The notes under the pieces are model-generated. The model had not been told where the DNA came from and searched no databases. It was given only the letters and a program-made list of their open reading frames with translations. A DNA stretch of 64,000 nt from Mycobacterium scrofulaceum. Lineage in GTDB: Bacteria > Actinomycetota > Actinomycetes > Mycobacteriales > Mycobacteriaceae. The position numbers were made by a program, and so were the translations under genes. The stretch is from the NCBI RefSeq assembly GCF_001667885.1, contig NZ_LZJW01000182.1:20611-84610 (forward strand), given 5' to 3'. Every line of letters starts with the position of its first letter. Position 1 is the first letter of the stretch. Below, piece after piece: positions 26,524-36,738 of the stretch.

Positions 26524-26577
26524 TCAGCGACAACAGTGCACGAAGACATGGCGCTCCACACCAGATGTCACATGCAT
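26524..26577 (-). CDS. Cys-Cys leader peptide upstream of subI-cysTWA
   Basis: A 17-codon ORF reading MHVTSGVERHVFVHCCR. Its ATG lies seven bases after TAGGCT, a TANNNT -10 candidate (26585-26590, minus strand), so it is probably leaderless. Two adjacent Cys codons stand just before the Arg and stop. The position ahead of a sulfate uptake operon matches the cysteine-attenuator logic of the nirA leader, although it has only two cysteines and lacks the RRHxDL core. A GTG start two codons later is also possible. Confidence 0.65.
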   Translation of the reverse strand: MHVTSGVERHVFVHCCR

Positions 26578-26584
26578 GGCGGGA

Positions 26585-26590
26585 AGCCTA
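26585..26590 (-). promoter_or_regulatory. -10 element for the subI leader transcript
   Basis: TAGGCT on the minus strand fits TANNNT and lies seven bases before the leader ATG, consistent with a leaderless transcript. Confidence 0.5.
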
Positions 26591-26643
26591 ACAGGAATCA
26601 GCTGAGGCGCCACCGCTCGCGGGGCCGGGCCGGCAACCTGCGC

Positions 26644-26721
26644 TCAGTGCGTTAGCCACCACGCGACGATCACCAGCACCACGAGCGCGACCAGAATCAA
26701 TGTCACGTGTGACCGAGGCAT
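26644..26721 (-). CDS. 25-residue single-span membrane peptide
   Basis: A 25-codon ORF that starts five bases after the stop of the 64-aa membrane protein gene. After MPRSH the peptide is almost entirely aliphatic (TLILVALVVLVIVAWW) and ends in LTH, a textbook single transmembrane span. There is no separate ribosome binding site, so coupling to the upstream stop is likely if it is translated. Function unknown; the hydrophobic composition alone could arise by chance. Confidence 0.45.
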   Translation of the reverse strand: MPRSHVTLILVALVVLVIVAWWLTH

Positions 26722-26726
26722 GCGGG

Positions 26727-26921
26727 TTACCCGGGCGCCTCACCGGCGTGGCGGGCACGGCGCATCAGCGCGATGCTCTTGCCGAGCAGACCGTCGAGCA
26801 GCCCCGCCGTGACCGCGGCCACCACCAGCACGACCGGCATCACCACCAGGGCCTGGAGCACGAAAGCGAGCCCGGAAAGCCACAGCTCATTCCCGTCCCA
26901 CCAATTCAGGAACGCGGTCAC
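26727..26921 (-). CDS. Small membrane protein, Rv2401A-like (64 aa)
   Basis: A 64-residue protein starting at GTG 26921: an amphipathic N-terminus (TAFLNWWDGNELWLSG), one long hydrophobic segment (about residues 18-44) and a basic C-terminus with RRARH. The start is seven bases after a TAGGGT -10 candidate (26929-26934), so it is probably leaderless. It is divergent from the FAD monooxygenase gene, 54 bases apart. By position and look it corresponds to Rv2401A of H37Rv. Function unknown. Confidence 0.65.
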   Translation of the reverse strand: MTAFLNWWDGNELWLSGLAFVLQALVVMPVVLVVAAVTAGLLDGLLGKSIALMRRARHAGEAPG

Positions 26922-26928
26922 GCGGCTC

Positions 26929-26969
26929 ACCCTATTCGGCCCTGCAACGGAATTCCAATGTGCCAAGAT
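26929..26969. promoter_or_regulatory. Compact divergent promoter region
   Basis: On the minus strand TAGGGT (26929-26934) ends seven bases before the GTG at 26921. On the plus strand CAAGAT (26964-26969) ends six bases before the ATG at 26976. Both genes would be leaderless, and the two -35 regions overlap. Confidence 0.5.
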
Positions 26970-26975
26970 CGGCGC

Positions 26976-28211
26976 ATGTCCGCCCCGCCGCCCGCGCCGG
27001 AGGCGACGGCCTGCCTGATCGCCGGTGGCGGGCCGGCGGGCATGGTGCTGGGCCTGTTGCTGGCACGGGCCGGCGTTGACGTCACGGTCATGGAAAAACA
27101 CGCCGACTTCCTGCGTGACTTCCGCGGCGACACCGTGCACGCGAGCACCTTGCGGCTGCTCGACGAACTGGGCCTGGGCCCCCGGTTCGCGCAGATCCCG
27201 CATCGCCTGATCGACACGGTCCACATGGAGATACAGAACGAACCGGTGGCCCTCGACCTCACCCGCCTGCCCGGCGAGCACAAGCACATCGCCCTGGTGC
27301 CGCAATGGGACTTCTTGGAGCTGGTGGCCACCGCCGCCGAAGCCGAGCCGAGCTTCCGGCTGCTGCGCAACACCGAGGTGACCGGCGTTATCCGGGACGG
27401 AAACCGCGTCGTCGGCGTCACCTATCGCGACCGCACCGGCGAGGCCAGGAACATGCGCGCCGAGCTGACCGTGGCCTGCGACGGCCGCTCGTCCACGCTG
27501 CGTTCGGCATTGGGCCTGCAGCCGCACAGCTTCGGCGCGCCGATGGACGTCTGGTGGTTCCGGTTGCCCCGCCATCCCGGCGATCCGCGGGGGCTGGGGG
27601 GCGTGCTGCGCTCCGGGCACGCGGTCATCGTGATCGATCGCGGGGATTACTACCAGATCGCCTACATCATCCCGAAGGGGACCGACGCCGAACTGCGGGC
27701 CGAGGGCATCGAGGCACTGCACCGGGTGCTGGTCGCCATGGTGCCCTGGCTGGGCGAACGCGTGCAGACACTGACGTCGTTCGACGACGTGAAACTGCTT
27801 GACGTGCAACTGAATCGGCTTCGCCGCTGGTTTGCCGACGGCGTCCTGCTCATCGGAGACGCCGCGCACGCGATGTCGCCTGTCGGCGGAATCGGCATCA
27901 ACCTCGCGGTGGCCGACGCGGTGGCCGCGGCGCGCATCCTGGCCGGTGCTCTGCGCGCGGGGCGGGTGCCCACCTGGCGGCTGGCCCGGGTGCAGGCGCG
28001 CCGTTGGCTACCCACCGTGCTGCTCCAGGCGGCGCAACGGGGGATCCATGCCAACGTGATCGCCGCGGCGGTGGACCGCAACGAGGACCGCGCGCCGCAG
28101 GGCGTGCGGCTGGTGGGCCGATCCCCAGCCCTGCGACGGCTGCTCGGCTACCTCGTCGCGATCGGCCCGCTGCCCGAGCGCGCCCCGAGGTTCGCCCGAC
28201 GCCGCGGTTGA
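26976..28211 (+). CDS. FAD-dependent aromatic-hydroxylase-type monooxygenase
   Basis: A 411-residue flavoprotein of the PHBH / UbiH-like class. The N-terminal dinucleotide site is GGGPAG (about residues 14-19), the central motif is ACDGRSSTLR (DG), and the FAD ribityl motif is GDAAHAMSPVGGIGIN near residue 295. It uses NAD(P)H and O2 to hydroxylate an aromatic or polyketide-like substrate. The long open frame upstream is a shadow; the ATG at 26976 fits the fold and a leaderless start. It is followed by the trehalase gene 65 bases on. Substrate unknown. Confidence 0.85.
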   Translation: MSAPPPAPEATACLIAGGGPAGMVLGLLLARAGVDVTVMEKHADFLRDFRGDTVHASTLRLLDELGLGPRFAQIPHRLIDTVHMEIQNEPVALDLTRLPGEHKHIALVPQWDFLELVATAAEAEPSFRLLRNTEVTGVIRDGNRVVGVTYRDRTGEARNMRAELTVACDGRSSTLRSALGLQPHSFGAPMDVWWFRLPRHPGDPRGLGGVLRSGHAVIVIDRGDYYQIAYIIPKGTDAELRAEGIEALHRVLVAMVPWLGERVQTLTSFDDVKLLDVQLNRLRRWFADGVLLIGDAAHAMSPVGGIGINLAVADAVAAARILAGALRAGRVPTWRLARVQARRWLPTVLLQAAQRGIHANVIAAAVDRNEDRAPQGVRLVGRSPALRRLLGYLVAIGPLPERAPRFARRRG

Positions 28212-28276
28212 CAAAGAGTGACGCCACGTCGGCGAAAGAATGGACGGGGAGCCGCTCAACAGATGATGATGTCGGG

Positions 28277-30313
<2,037 letters not shown>

Positions 30314-30341
30314 CTCGTGCCGCTAGTCAGCCGGCGCCGCG

Positions 30342-31085
30342 TCAGCTGCGGGCGCTGAGTTTGTCCATCAACGCGTGGGTGAGGTCGATGGCGGTGGTGT
30401 TGATGTCGCCGTTGCCCTGATCCGCTGGACCATAAATGGGAATGAAGTCGACCGTTATCTCCACCACGTACGGCCCCTTGACGCCAAGGGCCCGGGCCGT
30501 GGGGATGGCGTTCAAAACCGAGTGTGGGCCGGAACCCCTCGAAACCGTCGCCGCCACAACCGAATCCGCGACGCGCACGTCGGAGATGGCGTCCAAACCG
30601 TAGACATCGACAGGCTTGACGGTCAGCGTGGTCCCGTCGCACTTCTGCCACTGCGCGGCGAACCTGGCGAATAGCGCGGCGGCGTCCGCGTCCGACCGCA
30701 ACGCGACGACACCTTCCTCGACGCTGTCGATCTTCACCGAATCGCCTTTGTGTACCCACATTTCGGCGGCGGTTTGTTGTACCGGCGCCGGCCCATACGG
30801 GCCCCTCTGCATCCAATGGACGACGCCGATGCAGTCGGCGGGTTGCGCGTCATCCCACGCGCTTCCCAGTTTGTCGGCGCCCCCGAACTCCGAGTAACGC
30901 GGGTAGGGCTGGAACGGCTGGCCGAGCAGTTTCGCCAGCGCGGTGCCGTCGAACAAGGCCCGTTTGATGGCTGGCACGTGCCCCGCGTTCGGTGCCAGAA
31001 CTGCTGTGCCGGAGGTGGTTACGGTGCAGCCGCTGGCCAGCAGCACCGTGATCACAACGGCCGGAGCGCGCCAGCGGTTCTTCAC
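30342..31085 (-). CDS. lppR: PknH-like sensor-domain lipoprotein, copy 1 (LppR type)
   Basis: A 247-residue lipoprotein: signal peptide and lipobox LLASGC (Cys20), then a domain of the type found outside the membrane in PknH and in several Lpp lipoproteins. Hallmarks are LLGQPF near the start, an ADCIGVV cysteine paired with QKCDG, AAALFARFAAQWQKC and a C-terminal AIDLTHALMDK. Such domains are thought to bind an extracellular ligand. It is the last of three tandem paralogues downstream of lepA. The symbol follows H37Rv, where only one (Rv2403c) is present. Confidence 0.8.
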   Translation of the reverse strand: MKNRWRAPAVVITVLLASGCTVTTSGTAVLAPNAGHVPAIKRALFDGTALAKLLGQPFQPYPRYSEFGGADKLGSAWDDAQPADCIGVVHWMQRGPYGPAPVQQTAAEMWVHKGDSVKIDSVEEGVVALRSDADAAALFARFAAQWQKCDGTTLTVKPVDVYGLDAISDVRVADSVVAATVSRGSGPHSVLNAIPTARALGVKGPYVVEITVDFIPIYGPADQGNGDINTTAIDLTHALMDKLSARS

Positions 31086-31107
31086 TTCGCACCTGCCCTT
31101 CCCGGCG

Positions 31108-31887
31108 TCAGCTCAGCCCGCTGACCTTGTCCATCATCGCGTGCGCGATGTCGATGGCGCTGCGGTGCACATCGCCGGAACCCTCGTCCGACGAGCGCGT
31201 CGAATTGAAGAACGCCACCTCGACTTCGACGAGGCAGTTCCCCCGCACGCCGATGGCGCGCGCCTCGGGCCTGGGTCCGCTCGACGGTATGCCGGGCAAT
31301 TGGGTGTCGATCGAAATGGTGGCGGCCAGAACGGATTCGGAGACGCGCACCTCGGAGATGGTGTCGGAGAAGACAATCGCGGGGCGGTCGGTGATGATGC
31401 TGGGGCGCCCGATCGTCACGGTCGTGCCCTCACAGTCGCGCCATTGCTGGGCGAACTGTTGGAAGAGCGCGGCGGCCCCGGCGGCGCTGGACAGTGCGAC
31501 CACGCCCTCGGCGACACTGATCACCTTCGCCGGCCCCCGCTGGTTCCACCACGTCTCCCGTGCCGCGTTCTTGACCTCGGCGGATCGGTAGGCGTCCTTC
31601 ACCATCATCGAGGGGACGCCGACACAGTTGGCGGGTGACACCGCGCCGAAGGCGGGCTGTAGCACCTCGGGCCCGCCGAACCGCCCCGGGAGTTCGTTCT
31701 TGCTTCCGAAGGACTGGCCCAGCAGCTTCGACAGCTCCGCGTCGTCGAGGAGCACCTGCTTGACGGGCTGCCCGGTGACCGGGTGGGGCTTCAGGTTCGG
31801 GGCGGGCCGTGCGGTGCCGTCGACGGTGCAGCCGGTGGCGAGCGCCACGACGGCCAACCAGGACAGGACGATTCGGGCGGTTCTCAT
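31108..31887 (-). CDS. PknH-like sensor-domain lipoprotein, copy 2
   Basis: A 259-residue paralogue of the neighbouring lipoproteins: lipobox ALATGC (Cys20), LLGQSF, ANCVGVP with a partner Cys in WRDCEG, ALFQQFAQQW and the C-terminal SAIDIAHAMMDK. The ATG overlaps the stop of copy 3 by one base (TGATG). Same proposed role as an extracytoplasmic ligand-binding lipoprotein. Confidence 0.8.
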   Translation of the reverse strand: MRTARIVLSWLAVVALATGCTVDGTARPAPNLKPHPVTGQPVKQVLLDDAELSKLLGQSFGSKNELPGRFGGPEVLQPAFGAVSPANCVGVPSMMVKDAYRSAEVKNAARETWWNQRGPAKVISVAEGVVALSSAAGAAALFQQFAQQWRDCEGTTVTIGRPSIITDRPAIVFSDTISEVRVSESVLAATISIDTQLPGIPSSGPRPEARAIGVRGNCLVEVEVAFFNSTRSSDEGSGDVHRSAIDIAHAMMDKVSGLS

Positions 31888-32606
31888 CAGTTGCTGCTCG
31901 AGACTTTTCGCAACATCACCTCGACGAGATCGATCGCCCTGCGGCCGGCCTGCGCACGCGGGCCGTCGGCTACTTTGACGTCGGCGATGACATCCCCCTT
32001 GACTCCCACGGCCCGCTCGTCCGGGCTCGGCGGGGCGTGATGGTTGTCCCACGCGACGACGGTCGCCGACAGCACCGGGCCGTCGACGCGGGTTTCGGTC
32101 GCCTTCGAGTACAACTCGGTGTTGCTCGAGTCGTGGGTGAAGGTGGTGACCGTGGCGCCGTCGCAGCGTTGCCATTGCTCGACAAACGACGCGAAGAGCC
32201 GTTGCGCGTCGGCCGTTGACGCCAGCTTGATCGCCGCCGCCGTGGCGCTGAACACCGCTACACCGGAGTCGTAATTCCAGTAGTCCTGCGTCGCGACGGC
32301 ATGCACGTGCCCCGGCTCGTAGACGACCCGCATCGCCGGCGCGACGACCCCGAGGCATTGGATCGGCGTAGCGTCACCGCTGTCGCGAATCCCGTTGGGC
32401 AGCAGGTCGATACCACCCACCTGCGCGGGACCGTGCGGCGGCAGCTCGTTCCCGACGGCCGCGTTGATTTCCGCGCCGTCCGGCAGGACTTGCTCGAGCG
32501 GCAGCGTGGCGGCGCCCAGGTGGCCGGCGCGTGCGGGTGTGCCGGTGACGGTCGTGACGCATCCCGTGCTCAGCAGGCTGATGCCCACCAGCGCGGCGGC
32601 GCGCAT
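31887..32606 (-). CDS. PknH-like sensor-domain lipoprotein, copy 3
   Basis: A 239-residue lipoprotein with lipobox LLSTGC (Cys16) and the same cysteine pair (PIQCLGVV and QRCDG), LFASFVEQW and a terminal AIDLVEVMLRK. It is more divergent than the other two. The start ATG is 8 bases after the lepA stop, so all three are probably read from the lepA transcript. A GTG two codons upstream is an alternative start. Confidence 0.8.
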   Translation of the reverse strand: MRAAALVGISLLSTGCVTTVTGTPARAGHLGAATLPLEQVLPDGAEINAAVGNELPPHGPAQVGGIDLLPNGIRDSGDATPIQCLGVVAPAMRVVYEPGHVHAVATQDYWNYDSGVAVFSATAAAIKLASTADAQRLFASFVEQWQRCDGATVTTFTHDSSNTELYSKATETRVDGPVLSATVVAWDNHHAPPSPDERAVGVKGDVIADVKVADGPRAQAGRRAIDLVEVMLRKVSSSN

Positions 32607-32614
32607 CGGCACGG

Positions 32615-34564
32615 CTACTTCTTGCCCTTGTCGCCGGCGGCGTCCGTGGACAGCGCCGCCACAAACGCTTCCTGCGGCACGTCCACCCGCCCGATGGTCT
32701 TCATCCGCTTCTTGCCTTCCTTCTGCTTTTCCAGCAGTTTGCGTTTGCGGGTGATGTCGCCGCCGTAACACTTGGAGAGCACGTCCTTGCGGATTGCCCG
32801 GATATTCTCGCGCGCAATGATTTTCGAGCCGATCGCCGCCTGCACCGGCACCTCGAACTGCTGGCGCGGAATCAGCTCTTTGAGCTTGGTGGTCATCTTG
32901 TTGCCATAGGCGAACGCCGAATCCCTGTGCACGATCGCACTGAAAGCGTCGACGGCTTCGCCTTGCAACAGGATGTCGACCTTGACCAGCTGGGCCTCCT
33001 GCTCGCCGGCCTCCTCGTAGTCGAGGCTGGCGTAGCCGCGCGTGCGCGACTTCAGCGAGTCGAAGAAATCGAAGATGATCTCGCCGAGCGGCATGGTGTA
33101 GCGCAACTCGACCCGCTCGGGCGACAGGTAGTCCATGCCGCCCAACTCGCCGCGGCGCGACTGGCACAGCTCCATGATGGTGCCGATGAACTCGCTGGGC
33201 GCAATGATGGTCGTCTTGACGACCGGTTCGTAGACCGTGCGCACCTTGCCCTCGGGCCAGTCCGACGGGTTGGTCACCACGATCTCGGTGTCGTCCTCCT
33301 TGATCACCCGATAGACGACGTTGGGTGAGGTCGAGATCAGGTCGAGGTCGAACTCGCGCTCCAGCCGCTCCCGGGTGATCTCCATGTGCAGCAGGCCGAG
33401 GAATCCGCACCGGAAGCCGAAGCCCAACGCCACCGACGTTTCCGGCTCGTAGGTCAGCGCCGCGTCGTTGAGCTGCAGCTTGTCCAGGGCGTCGCGCAGA
33501 ACCGGGTAATCGGAGCCGTCCACGGGATACAGGCCCGAGTAGACCATCGGCTTGGGTTCGCGGTAGCCCGTCAGCGCCTCGGTGGCACCGTGCCGGGCCG
33601 TCGTCACCGTGTCGCCGACCTTGGACTGGCGGACGTCCTTCACCCCCGTGATCAGGTAGCCGACCTCCCCCACCCCCAGCCCCCCGCTGGCCTTCGGTTC
33701 GGGCGAGACGATGCCCACCTCGAGCAGCTCGTGGGTGGCGCCGGTGGACATCATCAGGATGCGCTCCCGCGGCACGATCTTGCCGTCCATCACCCGGACA
33801 TAGGTCACCACACCGCGGTAGATGTCGTAGACCGAGTCGAAGATCATTGCGCGGGTGGGCGCGTCGGCGTCGCCTTGCGGATGCGGCACCTCGCGCACGA
33901 CGTGATCGAGCAGGTCGGCGACGCCCTCACCGGTCTTGCCGGAAACCCGCAGCACGTCGCCGGGCTCACAGCCGATGATGTGGGCGATCTCCCCCGCGTA
34001 GCGGTCCGGATCGGCGGCCGGCAGGTCGATCTTGTTGAGCACCGGAATGATGTGCAGGTCGCGGTCCAGCGCCAGGTACAGGTTGGCCAGCGTCTGCGCC
34101 TCGATGCCCTGGGCCGCGTCCACCAGCAGCACCGCGCCCTCGCACGCCTCCAGCGCCCGCGACACCTCGTAGGTGAAGTCGACGTGCCCCGGGGTGTCGA
34201 TCAGGTGCAGGACGTACTCTTCGTCACCGACCTTCCAGGGCAACCGGACATTCTGCGCCTTGATGGTGATTCCGCGTTCGCGCTCGATGTCCATCCGGTC
34301 CAGGTACTGCGCTCGCATCGATCGCTCGTCCACGACGCCGGTCAGCTGAAGCATCCGGTCCGCCAGCGTGGACTTGCCGTGGTCGATGTGGGCGATGATG
34401 CAGAAGTTCCGAATCTGCGCCGGCGCGGTGAAGGTCTTGTCGGCGAAACTGCTGATGGGAATCTCCTGGTCTGCACATGCTTGCGGCGGCGTCGGCGCCG
34501 GCGCAGTTGATATGTCCAGGGTATCTAGGCGCGGTGCCCGAGACCTACTTGGACACAATCGCAC
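32615..34564 (-). CDS. lepA: Elongation factor 4 (LepA)
   Basis: A translational GTPase of about 649 residues that back-translocates or remodels stalled ribosomes. G1 AHIDHGKST, the G2 region RGITIKAQ, G3 DTPGH and G4 NKID are intact, followed by the LepA-specific C-terminal domain ending KRKLLEKQKEGKKRMKTIG. Start is uncertain: no ATG occurs in frame within 60 codons before the G domain. The GTG at 34564 gives a length close to M. tuberculosis LepA (about 653), but has no visible ribosome binding site. CAGGAG does lie six bases before an ATC in the ISSFADK region. Upstream lies the divergent MazF-fold gene. Confidence 0.93.
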   Translation of the reverse strand: MRLCPSRSRAPRLDTLDISTAPAPTPPQACADQEIPISSFADKTFTAPAQIRNFCIIAHIDHGKSTLADRMLQLTGVVDERSMRAQYLDRMDIERERGITIKAQNVRLPWKVGDEEYVLHLIDTPGHVDFTYEVSRALEACEGAVLLVDAAQGIEAQTLANLYLALDRDLHIIPVLNKIDLPAADPDRYAGEIAHIIGCEPGDVLRVSGKTGEGVADLLDHVVREVPHPQGDADAPTRAMIFDSVYDIYRGVVTYVRVMDGKIVPRERILMMSTGATHELLEVGIVSPEPKASGGLGVGEVGYLITGVKDVRQSKVGDTVTTARHGATEALTGYREPKPMVYSGLYPVDGSDYPVLRDALDKLQLNDAALTYEPETSVALGFGFRCGFLGLLHMEITRERLEREFDLDLISTSPNVVYRVIKEDDTEIVVTNPSDWPEGKVRTVYEPVVKTTIIAPSEFIGTIMELCQSRRGELGGMDYLSPERVELRYTMPLGEIIFDFFDSLKSRTRGYASLDYEEAGEQEAQLVKVDILLQGEAVDAFSAIVHRDSAFAYGNKMTTKLKELIPRQQFEVPVQAAIGSKIIARENIRAIRKDVLSKCYGGDITRKRKLLEKQKEGKKRMKTIGRVDVPQEAFVAALSTDAAGDKGKK

Positions 34565-34579
34565 CCACGCGCGCGCGTC

Positions 34580-34585
34580 TATGCT
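34580..34585 (+). promoter_or_regulatory. -10 element of the MazF-fold gene
   Basis: TATGCT lies six bases before the ATG at 34592, consistent with a leaderless transcript. It sits inside the lepA upstream region, so the two divergent promoters probably overlap. Confidence 0.5.
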
Positions 34586-34591
34586 GCGAAT

Positions 34592-35191
34592 ATGGCGTCT
34601 GCCCGGAAATCCCAGTGGAAGACGTTCCAGCGGTTTGCCGAGAACCTGGTCTTCGACCGGGCCCCGCGGCTGGCCCGGCACGTGCAGAACTCGCAGACGG
34701 TGCTGCGGGAACTGCAGCAGGCCGTGAAGATCACCGCGAACGTCATCGCGGCCGCCGCGCCGCAACCGCCCGCCGTCACCGCGGGCCGCCCGGTGACCAG
34801 CACGAGCTTTCCCACCGCCCACCGGGCGCGCAAGCTGGTCTACGCCCCCGACCTCGACGGCCGGGCCGATCCCGGCGAGATCGTCTGGACGTGGGTGGTC
34901 TACGAGGACGACCCCACCCGCGGCAAGGACCGACCCGTGCTCGTCGTGGGGCGGGACCGCCGCGTGTTGCTGGGGCTGATGGTGTCCAGCCAGGAACGGC
35001 ACGCCGAGGACCGGGACTGGATCGGGATCGGTTCGGGGGCGTGGGATTACGAGGGCAGACCCAGCTGGGTCCGGCTGGACCGGGTGCTCGACGTGCCGGA
35101 GGAAAGCATCCGCCGCGAGGGCGCGATCCTGGATCGGGAGATCTTCGACCTGGTGGCCGAGCGGTTGCGTGCCGACTACTCCTGGAGCTGA
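34592..35191 (+). CDS. Solitary MazF/PemK-fold protein with N-terminal extension
   Basis: A 199-residue protein. Residues 93-190 match the PemK/MazF fold: GEIVWTWVVYEDDPTRGKDRPVLVVGRD for the first strands, then LGLMVSSQ. The 80-residue N-terminal extension is basic and partly helical and replaces the antitoxin gene normally found upstream. Canonical MazF toxins are about 110 residues and cut RNA. No antitoxin gene adjoins it and it sits among housekeeping genes (Rv2405 position), so it may be a domesticated RNA-binding or RNase protein rather than a classical toxin. Confidence 0.75.
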   Translation: MASARKSQWKTFQRFAENLVFDRAPRLARHVQNSQTVLRELQQAVKITANVIAAAAPQPPAVTAGRPVTSTSFPTAHRARKLVYAPDLDGRADPGEIVWTWVVYEDDPTRGKDRPVLVVGRDRRVLLGLMVSSQERHAEDRDWIGIGSGAWDYEGRPSWVRLDRVLDVPEESIRREGAILDREIFDLVAERLRADYSWS

Positions 35192-35267
35192 CACCTCCAC
35201 GAACGGGTGACCACGGCGCGCGGACGGCCCAACTTCCGCGCTGCGTGCGCGTTCGGCGAAGCGGCGC

Positions 35268-35696
35268 TCAGCCCTGCGTGATGTAGGACTGCAGCTGCTG
35301 GTGCTCGGCCTCGAGTTCTTCCATGCGGGTCTTCACCACGTCGCCGATGCTGACGATGCCGATCAGCTTCTTGCCGTCGAGCACCGGGACGTGACGCACC
35401 CGGTTCTTCGTCATCAGCACGCTCAGCGAGTCCACCGTGTCGGCTTTCGTGCAGGTGGCGACGTTAGCGGTCATGATCTTCGAGACCGGCCGCGACAGCA
35501 CGCTGGCGCCGTGGGTGTGCAGCTGACGCACGACATCGCGCTCGGAGACGATGCCGACGACCCCCTCGTCGCCGACCACCACCATGGCTCCGATGTTCTG
35601 CTCGGCGAGGCCCGCGAGCAGCTCCTTGACCGTCGCCTCGGGATTGATGGTCACCACCGCCGCGCCCTTGTTCCGCAAGACGTCTGCAATCCGCAT
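35268..35696 (-). CDS. Tandem CBS-domain protein
   Basis: A 142-residue protein made of two CBS domains, about residues 5-62 (GIVSERDVVRQL closing the first) and 72-130 (IGIVSIGDVVKTR closing the second). Such pairs bind adenosine nucleotides such as AMP, ATP or NAD and act as energy sensors. The frame extends far upstream but is antisense to RNase Z; the ATG at 35696 gives the same length as Rv2406c. Partner unknown. Confidence 0.88.
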   Translation of the reverse strand: MRIADVLRNKGAAVVTINPEATVKELLAGLAEQNIGAMVVVGDEGVVGIVSERDVVRQLHTHGASVLSRPVSKIMTANVATCTKADTVDSLSVLMTKNRVRHVPVLDGKKLIGIVSIGDVVKTRMEELEAEHQQLQSYITQG

Positions 35697-35894
35697 CAAG
35701 GCCTCCAGCTGGTTGTGATCGGCTTCACACCAGGCTACGGCTAACTCGCGCGGCGCAAAAGCCACGGCGAGAACCGGTAGCCGATCCGTGTCCATACCCT
35801 GACGTCGGCGTTCGAAACCGGCGCGGGACGCCGCGGCGGTTCGGATCGCGCGATTGGGCCACTGCGCGGGCCGGGGCCTTGCAAGATAAGGGCC

Positions 35895-36734
35895 ATGATC
35901 GAGATCACGCTGCTCGGGACCGGAAGCCCGATCCCCGACCCCAACCGGGCCGGGCCGTCGACTCTGGTGCGGGCCGGCGGCCAGGTGTTTCTGGTGGACT
36001 GCGGGCGGGGCGTGCTGCAGCGCGCGGCGGCGGTCGGCGTGGGCGCGGCAGGGTTGTCCGCGGTGCTGATCACCCATCTGCACAGCGACCACATCGGAGA
36101 CCTCGGTGATCTCCTGATCACCCGCTGGATCAGCACCTTCGCACCCGACCCCGCGCCGCTGCCGATCATCGGACCGCCCGGGACCGCGGAAACGGTCGAG
36201 GCCACGCTGCACGCCTTCCGCCACGACATCGACTACCGGCTCGCCCACCACGCCGATTTGAACGCCCCGCCGGCGGTGGACGTCCACGAGTACACCGACG
36301 GGGCGGTGTGGGACCGCGACGACGTGTCGATCCGCGTCGCGCCGACCGATCACCGACCGGTAGCGCCGACCATCGGGTTCCGCGTCGACTACGGCACCGC
36401 GTCGGTGGTGCTCGCCGGGGACACCGTGCCCTGCGCGGGCCTCGACGAGCTGGCGACCGGCGCCGGCGCGTTGGTACACACCGTGATCCGCAAGGACATC
36501 GTCGGCAACATCCCGCAGCAGCGGCTGCAGGACATCTGCGACTACCACTCGTCCGTCGAAGAAGCGGCGGAGACCGCCGCACGCGCAGGCGTGGGCACCC
36601 TGGTCATGACGCATTACGTGCCGGCGCTGGTACCGGGCCAAGAGGAACAGTGGCGGTCGCTGGCGGCCTCGCGGTTCGGCGGGCGGATCGAGCTCGGCGA
36701 CGACCTACATCGCGTCGAGGTCAACGGCCCGTAA
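35895..36734 (+). CDS. rnz: Ribonuclease Z
   Basis: A 279-residue metallo-beta-lactamase-fold nuclease that trims tRNA 3' ends. The zinc motif HLHSDH (residues 61-66) is followed by further ligands in ATDH-like PTDHRP, AGDT and a C-terminal THY motif. It starts seven bases after CAAGAT, a possible -10, so it may be leaderless. Its stop is four bases from the stop of the convergent membrane protein gene. Confidence 0.9.
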   Translation: MIEITLLGTGSPIPDPNRAGPSTLVRAGGQVFLVDCGRGVLQRAAAVGVGAAGLSAVLITHLHSDHIGDLGDLLITRWISTFAPDPAPLPIIGPPGTAETVEATLHAFRHDIDYRLAHHADLNAPPAVDVHEYTDGAVWDRDDVSIRVAPTDHRPVAPTIGFRVDYGTASVVLAGDTVPCAGLDELATGAGALVHTVIRKDIVGNIPQQRLQDICDYHSSVEEAAETAARAGVGTLVMTHYVPALVPGQEEQWRSLAASRFGGRIELGDDLHRVEVNGP

Positions 36735-36738
36735 TTCC

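Noticed and set aside
34565..35200. N-terminal extension of lepA by about 200 codons
   Set aside because: The extension is antisense to the MazF-fold gene and not protein-like.
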